DNA from: Lentisphaerota bacterium
Lineage (GTDB): Bacteria; Verrucomicrobiota; Lentisphaeria; Victivallales; Victivallaceae
DNA: 48,047 bases
Direction of reading: 5' to 3'
Assembly (NCBI GenBank): GCA_015061575.1
Contig: SUWF01000024.1
Span: 1 to 48,047 of the forward strand
This document shows positions 25,911 through 32,800 of the stretch, piece by piece (the stretch's first letter is position 1; the number at the start of each line of letters is the position of its first letter). The notes below the pieces were generated by a model that was given only the letters and a program-made list of their open reading frames with translations, was not told where the DNA came from and searched no databases. Position numbers and translations under genes: made by a program.

Positions 25911-26414
25911 TTAAATTATTTCCGGTGCCCCGGAAAGCATATCTTCGAGCATTTCCATTTTGCCGGTCTTGGCGGAATTAACAGCCGTCATACTCTTCTG
26001 GCCTGGCCGGCTGCCAGCGCCGGGCGTAATCGGCAAAAACTGGCAATAGGGGTGTTCGCTCTGAAATTTCTGCAAAAACTCGCTGCTGGACGCCGGATCG
26101 CCCGGATCGATATGGTGTTTCTGCAGAACAAAATCCAGATATTCAATATCCGGAAAATTGCTTGCAGCAGCCAATTCAGTTAATGCCTGCTGCCGCCGGA
26201 CAGCTTTAAGTTCGGCCGCTGCACTGTCCCGTTCACTTCTGATGACTGCGATTTCATCGTTGTTGTGGCGGGTAAACTCCTGGAACGCAGTTTTGAGTTC
26301 CTGCAATTCCTGCTGCCAATCTACGCTGGCAGCGTTGGATCGATCCAGCTCCGGCAAAGACGCATTATCTGCGCCCGGCGGAGCGGTTCCGCTGATTATG
26401 GATTCATCTGCCAT
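25911..26414 (-). CDS. Phage scaffold-like protein
   Basis: A 167-residue protein. Residues about 30-85 form a strongly predicted coiled coil (WQQELQELKTAFQEFTRHNNDEIAVIRSERDSAAAELKAVRRQQAL). A Pro/Gly/Ser-rich C-terminal half follows, ending in a short acidic helix (MEMLEDMLSG). This architecture, directly upstream of a capsid gene, is typical of capsid scaffolding proteins, where the C-terminal helix often contacts the shell. No protease motif is visible. AGGAG lies 7 nt upstream of ATG. It is the first gene of the cassette. Confidence 0.6.
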   Translation of the reverse strand: MADESIISGTAPPGADNASLPELDRSNAASVDWQQELQELKTAFQEFTRHNNDEIAVIRSERDSAAAELKAVRRQQALTELAAASNFPDIEYLDFVLQKHHIDPGDPASSSEFLQKFQSEHPYCQFLPITPGAGSRPGQKSMTAVNSAKTGKMEMLEDMLSGAPEII

Positions 26415-26515
26415 AATAACTCCTGTGAGTAAAATAGTTTATTCAATGCGTCACGATCGCAGCCGGATGCTGTGAACGGGCATTGTCAACCATTGGCAGT
26501 TTTGTCAACACAAAT
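26415..26515 (-). promoter_or_regulatory. Leader of the capsid cassette with paired TTGACA words
   Basis: On the minus strand two TTGACA words lie about 21 bp apart in the 101 bp between the leuD terminator and the scaffold-like gene. Neither has a matching TATATT-type -10 at 17 bp, unlike the other promoters in the window. The cassette may therefore use a different or regulated promoter. Inference only. Confidence 0.3.
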
Positions 26516-26548
26516 AAAAAAAAGCCCGGCAGCGCAATACTGTCGGGC
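26516..26548 (-). terminator. Rho-independent terminator of leuCD
   Basis: GCCCG.CAG pairs with CTG.CGGGC (26524-26548). On the minus strand eight T residues follow. It lies 21 nt past the leuD stop and isolates the capsid cassette from leuCD transcription. Confidence 0.88.
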
Positions 26549-26569
26549 AGGGGAGTTTATCGGGTAAGA

Positions 26570-27094
26570 TCAATACTTTTTGTCAGCGTAGGCTACCCAG
26601 CCGCCGGCCTTGACCAGTTCCAGGTCAAAGGGGGCGATTTCAAACTTGTAGACTTTGGTCATACTGGCATTGCTGATGGTAAATTCGCATTTATCCAAAT
26701 CGGTTTTACATTCAGCTTCGCTGTTGGCAAAGTTGGCAAAAATATCGTCTATGGATGCTTCATCCAGCGAAATTGCCGCCAAACCGCAGTTGAACATATT
26801 CTGCCGGAAGATCCGGGCAAAGTTGACAGCGATCACCAGATTGATGTTGTTGCATTCCAATACCCATGGCGCATGTTCGCGCGATGAACCGCAGCCGAAG
26901 TTGGCCCGGGTCACGATCACCGCTTTGCCATCAATATCCTTTTTAGGATCGAATCCGGGCAGAGAAAGGTCTTCCAGACAATACGGCTTGAGGGCCGCCT
27001 TGGTCAGTTCGGTCAGATATTTGGCCGGGATTATTTCATCGGTATTGATATCAGAACGGTCAAGAAAGAGGATTTTTCCGTTAAAATTTTTCAT
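26570..27094 (-). CDS. leuD: 3-isopropylmalate dehydratase small subunit LeuD
   Basis: A 174-residue swivel-domain subunit. It has the motifs FLDRSDINTDEIIPAKYLTE and the active-site loop NFGCGSSREHAPWVL, with a C-terminal helix. It pairs with LeuC to isomerise 2-isopropylmalate to 3-isopropylmalate in leucine synthesis. The short length fits the archaeal-type or HacB-like branch, matching its 428-residue partner. It lies 24 nt downstream of leuC. Confidence 0.93.
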   Translation of the reverse strand: MKNFNGKILFLDRSDINTDEIIPAKYLTELTKAALKPYCLEDLSLPGFDPKKDIDGKAVIVTRANFGCGSSREHAPWVLECNNINLVIAVNFARIFRQNMFNCGLAAISLDEASIDDIFANFANSEAECKTDLDKCEFTISNASMTKVYKFEIAPFDLELVKAGGWVAYADKKY

Positions 27095-27118
27095 TTTCTA
27101 TCACCTTAAACTATTGAT

Positions 27119-28405
27119 TCAACCTTTATAGAGCGGAGAATTGGTGATCACTCCGGCAATCGCAGTTGCTGCTGCAGTAGCGGGGCTCATCAGATGCACC
27201 ATGCCGCCTTTACCCATACGGCCGTTGAAATTGCGGTTGGTGGTCGAAGCGCAAACTTCGCCGTTGGCCAACACGCCGTTGCTCATTCCAAGACACGCAC
27301 CGCAAGTGGGGTTGGTAACGCAGAAACCGGCTTCCATAAAAATTTCGATCAAACCTTCTTTAAGCGCCTGCTGATAGATCAACGGAGTTGCCGGCGACAC
27401 CACCGCCCGCACCTTATCGCTGATTTTTTTGCCTTTAAGGATACTTGCGGCAATGCGCAAGTCTTCCAGACGGCCATTGGTGCAGCTGCCGATATAGACC
27501 TGATCGACCGGAGTGCCGGTCATTTCCCGGACGCTCTTGACCTGATCGGGCTTGTAGTTGAAAGTCACCATCGGTTCCAGCGTGGTCACGTCAAAATCGA
27601 TAACTTTGGCATAAACCGCATCGGCATCGGGCAGGAATTTGGAATATTCCGCCAAAGCAGCTTCCTTGCTGGCAAATTCATCCTGAATAAACGGCCAGAG
27701 GTAATCGACCGTGACCATATCCGGATAACAAATACCGCAGGTACCGCCCGCTTCGATCGCCATATTGCAAAGCGTCATACGGGCATCCATTTTCATAGCC
27801 GCCACTGCCGGACCGGCAAATTCGATAACGTGGTCAGTGGCCCCGTTGACCGTCAAAGTTTTGATCACCGCCAGAATAACATCCTTGGCATAAACGCCTT
27901 CCGGCAAAGTTCCGGTAATGTTGACTTTAATAGTTTCCGGTTCGCGCATGGTACACACGCCCTTGAGGATACCGACTTCCAAGTCGGTGGTGCCGACCCC
28001 GGCTGCAAATGCGCCGAATGCGCCATGCGTACAAGTGTGCGAGTCACCCATAATAATGGTATAGCCCGGGCGGACAAAGCCTTTTTCCGGGAAAATCGCA
28101 TGACACACCCCGTTGCGGCCAATATCAAAAAAGTCCTTGATATTGTGCCGGCGGGCCCAATCCCGCATAGTTTTGCCCTGTTCGGCGGTTTTGGAATCTT
28201 TAGCCGGGGTAACATGGTCGATCACGGCTTTGATTTTGGTGGGATCAAAGACCCGGTCTTTGCCGATGGCGACCAGATCATTGATTGCGATCGGGGTGGT
28301 GATTTCGTGACAGAAAACCCGGTCGAGGCTCAACACGGCCACGCCGGGAGCGGGACTGTCGATCCGGTGCGCATCAAAGATCTTCTGAGCTGCTGTTTTG
28401 CCCAT
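27119..28405 (-). CDS. leuC: 3-isopropylmalate dehydratase large subunit LeuC
   Basis: A 428-residue aconitase-family subunit. ATG 28405 is chosen because GAGGAG lies 9 nt upstream; a TTG two codons earlier is too close to it. [4Fe-4S] ligands are in VYIGSCTNGRLEDL and CGACLGMSNG. MGDSHTCTHGAFGAFAAGVGTTDLE is the family's substrate motif. The compact length is that of the LeuC2/homoaconitase-like branch, so a homoaconitase or citramalate-pathway role cannot be fully excluded. It forms an operon with leuD. No leuA or leuB is in the window. Confidence 0.93.
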   Translation of the reverse strand: MGKTAAQKIFDAHRIDSPAPGVAVLSLDRVFCHEITTPIAINDLVAIGKDRVFDPTKIKAVIDHVTPAKDSKTAEQGKTMRDWARRHNIKDFFDIGRNGVCHAIFPEKGFVRPGYTIIMGDSHTCTHGAFGAFAAGVGTTDLEVGILKGVCTMREPETIKVNITGTLPEGVYAKDVILAVIKTLTVNGATDHVIEFAGPAVAAMKMDARMTLCNMAIEAGGTCGICYPDMVTVDYLWPFIQDEFASKEAALAEYSKFLPDADAVYAKVIDFDVTTLEPMVTFNYKPDQVKSVREMTGTPVDQVYIGSCTNGRLEDLRIAASILKGKKISDKVRAVVSPATPLIYQQALKEGLIEIFMEAGFCVTNPTCGACLGMSNGVLANGEVCASTTNRNFNGRMGKGGMVHLMSPATAAATAIAGVITNSPLYKG

Positions 28406-28454
28406 AATCAAATTCTCCTCAAATAAAAATGTTGCGAATTGCCAATATTATATT

Positions 28455-28483
28455 AATATAATACCGGATAAACACTTTGTCAA
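28455..28483 (-). promoter_or_regulatory. Promoter of leuCD
   Basis: TTGACA (28478-28483, minus strand) and TATATT (28455-28460) with a 17-bp spacer. It lies 50 bp upstream of leuC; no leader peptide or riboswitch is visible. Confidence 0.8.
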
Positions 28484-28514
28484 TTATCAATGGCGTTTTA
28501 CCCGGCAAAAAACG

Positions 28515-29252
28515 TTATTTTTTAGTGATCAAAGCGTCGATACGGAGCTTGTTCAGACAATCAACTGATTCTCCATCCTCCTGAACAATTACGGGAATAT
28601 GCTCCGGAATTTGCGTTATCAACTCAGCAAATAACTCGCAATCAGCACAACTTTCCCAATATATCGCCGCAGGGGAGGGGAGCTGCAAAGCCCGATCCAG
28701 TGTATCAACAGAGTTGACTCCGGCAACGATTTCGAGTTGATATTCTGCGGCCGCAGCGGCAATAGCAGTCAAATCTTCATTCTCCAACAGCGCAACATTT
28801 ACCCGCACAGCATCTGCACCCCACAGCTTGGATTGCATTATTTCATACGCATCAATGACAAAATCCCAACGGATAATCGGCAAATTGATCAAATGCGTTA
28901 CTCCGCTGAGCATACTCGGCGCTCCGCCGAAGAAATGTTTTTCGCAATTTACGGCCACTGCGGCATACTTTTTTTGTTCAAAATTCCTTGCCAGCTGCAA
29001 GAAATCGAACTGCTCCGGCGCAGAAAGTTGCTCATTGGGCGCAATTTTTTGGATAAGTCCCAGCGACTTTCGTTCGGCGCAATCACCCTGCCTTGCCAGG
29101 TTGGAAACCAGTGCACTTTGCACATCCCGGTGCTGCCGGTCATAAGCAGCAGCCATTTGGGCAATATTCTCCGGCGGCAGCAGCATTTTTTGTTTTTGCA
29201 GATCGCGCCTGCGCAATCTGACGATTTCAGAATAAAGTTCATTCAATTCCAT
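28515..29252 (-). CDS. Degenerate indole-3-glycerol-phosphate synthase-like (TrpC-like) protein
   Basis: A 245-residue protein from ATG 29252. The fold signature of TrpC is visible: an N-terminal ELYSEIVRLRRRDLQ helix, AAVAVNCEKHFFGGAPSMLSGV (family: SVLTD..FF.GS...L), LPIIRWDFVIDAYEIMQSKLWGADAV (family: LP.LRKDFIID.YQI.EA...GADA) and YQLEIVAGVNSVDTLDRAL. Catalytic positions are lost. The Lys of RKDF is Trp129, the EIKRASPSKG motif reads LIQKIAPNEQ, the Glu of VEVH is Ala177, and GINNR and SESGI are absent. It probably has no synthase activity. It is a single gene with its own promoter; no other trp gene is near. Confidence 0.7.
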   Translation of the reverse strand: MELNELYSEIVRLRRRDLQKQKMLLPPENIAQMAAAYDRQHRDVQSALVSNLARQGDCAERKSLGLIQKIAPNEQLSAPEQFDFLQLARNFEQKKYAAVAVNCEKHFFGGAPSMLSGVTHLINLPIIRWDFVIDAYEIMQSKLWGADAVRVNVALLENEDLTAIAAAAAEYQLEIVAGVNSVDTLDRALQLPSPAAIYWESCADCELFAELITQIPEHIPVIVQEDGESVDCLNKLRIDALITKK

Positions 29253-29284
29253 AGATGATCCATTTCTCAAAATTAGCTGCAGGA

Positions 29285-29312
29285 AAGTTAGCACATTTCG
29301 GAGATTTGTCAA
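29285..29312 (-). promoter_or_regulatory. Promoter of the TrpC-like gene with overlapping dyad
   Basis: TTGACA (29307-29312) and TAACTT (29285-29290) with a 16-bp spacer. The -35 lies inside one arm of the perfect dyad ATTTGTCAA/TTGACAAAT (29305-29330), so a repressor or a divergent promoter is possible. Confidence 0.55.
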
Positions 29313-29769
29313 GTTTTTTTGTTGACAAATCCGCCTTAATTGGATAGACACGTTGATTTTGGCATGGCGGATACCCCGCACCTGAAAAAACATCACCTGT
29401 TAATAAATGCCTTAAAAATCTATCAACAAGTTATTAACAGGCGCCATGTAAATATCATTTATCTATATAATATATAAGGTATTACAAAATCAACAATCCC
29501 CCTCGCCGACAATATTCCACTTAACATAACATGTATTATGCGACGTAATATATTTAACCGGAAACGGCCCTCTGGGGCGGGTTTTGTTTTTTGCTTGATC
29601 TTATACGGCTTGATCGCTTGAGCCTCGTCAGATTGGCTCTATTTGATTTTTGGAATTTTGGTTTTGGGGCCGTTTTTTTTATCAACACGCCCTGCTCTTT
29701 ATACAGGCAAATTGTCAACTTGCTATGGACTTGACGGATGGTTTTATTTCTGCGGTTGGCAGCGGGTAC

Positions 29770-29811
29770 AAAAAAACAGCGTTCCAAGGTTTTACCCTTT
29801 GAAACGCTGTT
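29770..29811 (-). terminator. Terminator of the large AIDA/FG-GAP gene
   Basis: A roughly 15-bp stem, AACAGCGTTCCAAGG against CCTTTGAAACGCTGTT, has one mismatch and one bulge. On the minus strand it is followed by a run of seven T residues, about 43 nt past the stop codon. Confidence 0.85.
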
Positions 29812-29853
29812 GTGATGGCATCAAATAGCGTGCCATCTACCCCCGCAAAAATA

Positions 29854-32800
29854 TTATGCGATGGTGGTGGTCGTTACCCACGCAATATTTTTATCCTGAT
29901 CGATTTCCCAGTAACCGGTCATCTTTTCATAAGGATTATGCCAGGCGATTTCGTCTTTGCCGTCGCCGTTGAAGTCGCCGGAGCCGACAAGATCCCATTC
30001 CAGCATATCCACGGCGCTGATCGTGATCCAGTCGCCATTCAAGGCGCCGTCTTTGATCAGGCCCATGACAACCATGCCGTCACGGTTGACCATGGTCATA
30101 TCATCGGTGCCATCGCCGTCGTAGTCGCCGACGCTCAGGAGCTGCCAATCGGATTCACGCACCACGTTGACAATATCCCACTGTACGAGATTATCGCTGC
30201 CGACCATCCAGCGGCAATAGGCGTTGTAGTTTTTGCCGTTTTCGCCGACAAAGACATTTTTCCAGAGCATATCGTCAGTGCCGTCGCCGTTGAAGTCGCC
30301 AACGCTGACCATTTCCCAATCCTGCGAGTAACCGTCGATGAGTTCCCAGTTGGCCAGATTATCCGTGCCGTTGCCCTCGCCTCCGGCCCAATAGCCCAGC
30401 AAGCCCACCGGCGGCGCATCGGCCGGATATTCGGGATTGCCGTCCGAAGCAGCCGTGGGGTTGGCCAGCAGCACATCGTCCACGCCGTCGCCGTTGAAAT
30501 CACCGATACCGACAATATCCCAGCTGGCAACCATACCGTTGACCACCTGCTGATCGAACTCACCGCCGGTCAGCGAATAGTCGGCCACCACAGCGCCGCC
30601 AACGTGGACCCGCAGCATATCGCAAGTGCCGTCACCGTTAAAATCCCCTGCCCCTTTGACTTTCCAGTTGGGGCCGAGCATTTGGTTGTTGTAAACAACA
30701 TCATTACTGCCGTAGATATTGTAGCTGTTCTGATCGGCTTTAATGATCATATCTTCGGCGGTGCCGTCAAAGTTGCCGACAAAGTAACCGGTCTTGTAAT
30801 AATCCGGCAATTTGCCCTGATCGGGGTCGGGCGTGGGGATCGGATCGGGATCGGGTTCGGGTTCGGGTTCGGGTTCGGGGCCCGGTTCCGGCGTATCGCC
30901 ACCGCCGGGCGGATTGATCGGCGAAACAATAGACTCGACTCGAAGAGTTACTGTACCATCGTTGTATCGGAGACGGTATTGTTTATCACCATATACCAAA
31001 GTATCCAACCCTTCACTTTCATAAAGCATACAAGTATCACCTAAAAGCTTATCCCCATACACAAATTGAAACTCCTTTTTATCAATAGATGTAGAGCTCT
31101 CTATGCCATTGATGAGATAATATGTACCATTTGCGATATGATTGGATAATGTAATTGTAAACTTAGCATCAAATTTGTCAATAAAAGAATAATTGCTCAA
31201 CAAATAGTTATCTTTGTCGTTTACAACACTTAAGCTTAAATCAAGATTTAACGTAGCTCCAGCCTCAAAATTCACCTTTGCAGCTTCATCTTCCTTAATA
31301 GTCAGCTTACCGGTGACTACACCGCCGCTAACATTCAGAGTTGCCCCGCTGCCAACAGTTATATTATTGACCGTACCGTTGACCGAAACAGTTCCGCCGC
31401 TGGCAATAACATCTTGAGCATAGCCATTGATTTGGACAGCTGCTTTTTCAAATACCGTCACATTGACCGCAGAATCGCCGACAGTCATGGAGCCGCCATA
31501 CAGAATGGTATCTTCAGCGTAACCACTCATATTGATTTTTCCATTATCAACAGTGGTTTTAATAAGCCTTCCGCCGGAACTGACATTAATGTAATCACCA
31601 GAACCATACAAGTGAGCAGAAACGACCTCGCCAGTGCCAGTAACAACTACACCTGCACTTGACCAATAGTAAGGTTCACCGGATATAATTATGTTACAGG
31701 CTGTACCACCGGATATATTCAAGACAGCACCTTTACTGACTGTTAATCCACTGGCACTCTGGCCATCATACAGATGAGCATTGCCTTTAATATGGGTATT
31801 TTGGTAAATTCCACTGTAAACAGCTCCACTGCTCATGTAAAAACCATTAACATAGGCTCCGGCTTCGAAGTTTTCACCTTTTATACTTGCATTATCAGCA
31901 ATGAAGATATTTCCTCCTGAAGATACAGTAGCTCTTTCTGCTTCCGCTCCGGTATACACCATCAACCAACAACCAGAACCAACATTAACCTTATAAGCAG
32001 AGCCACCAGCTGATACATTCATGGAAGCGCCGCCGCCGTAACTGTAAGTCAGAGTTGTATTGTATGCTTTACCGCCACTGTAGACATTAAATTCTGCATT
32101 GTACCCCCCCACACTTGTATTGTCTGCGTATCCGTCATAAACATCAACTTTCCCGTAAGAACCAATTGTTGTATTTTCAATGCTGCCGGAAGTTAAATTT
32201 ATAAGCGCATCATAACCAACTGAAGTATTTCTGGCCGAACCGCCGGATATATTAAGGGTTGCACTGGCTTTAAGAACAGCGCCATAGGCAATATCATTAT
32301 CATACAAATTCGCAGTATACCTACTGGAAACTATCGCATTATTATATTCACGGTAATTTGATTTAACTTCTTCAGAAATGGTAAAACCGTTAATGACCGC
32401 TCCACTGCTGACTACAATTGAGTTATCAATCAACTCAACATTGGAGTTGATATTGAGTTTACCACCACTTTGAATTGTCAGCGAGCTGTAATTAGCTGAG
32501 CCATTAATATTCAATGTACCGCCATCGGTGATTATATTTGTAATACTTGCCCCCTCAAAAATATCAACTGTGCCGTTATTCAGTAATTTGCTGCTGTTGC
32601 TCCAAACGCCGCCGCTGGAAATAATAACCGAACCATTATTAGTCAGATTTTCAACGATTCCAGCGTTACCGATTGTTAAAATCCCTCCATTAGATAACGG
32701 TGCATTGGTATCAGCTTTAAATTCTGCAGTCAAAATTTGACCTCTGCTTATGCATCCACTTACAAATGCACTGCCAGCACTTCCATTATATCCGGATGCA

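Larger units (their letters stand above)
29253..29853. other. 600-bp intergenic region with dyads
   Basis: No convincing gene is seen. The region holds the TrpC-like promoter, an ATTTGTCAA/TTGACAAAT dyad (29305-29330), a perfect 11-bp inverted repeat (CCTGTTAATAA 29396-29406 against TTATTAACAGG 29431-29441) and an AT-rich stretch near 29460-29485. The terminator of the large repeat protein is at the right. A 77-codon basic reading frame (29554-29787, minus) has no good start site and overlaps the terminator. Confidence 0.5.

Noticed and set aside
24238-26414. Full prophage
   Set aside because: Only three structural-type genes are present. The neighbours on both sides are metabolic and transport genes, and no integrase, terminase, portal or flanking direct repeats were seen.
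29396-29441. Replication origin
   Set aside because: One imperfect DnaA-box-like word in an inverted repeat is not enough. There is no cluster of boxes and no dnaA or dnaN gene in the window.
29554-29787. 77-codon basic minus-strand reading frame resembling a small ribosomal-type protein
   Set aside because: The Lys/Arg richness is tempting, but it overlaps the terminator of the giant gene, has no good Shine-Dalgarno for any start, and resembles no ribosomal protein I can name.
29812-31044. 410-codon plus-strand reading frame opposite the FG-GAP domain
   Set aside because: It mirrors the calcium-loop repeats and shows only the complementary periodicity, with no start signal.
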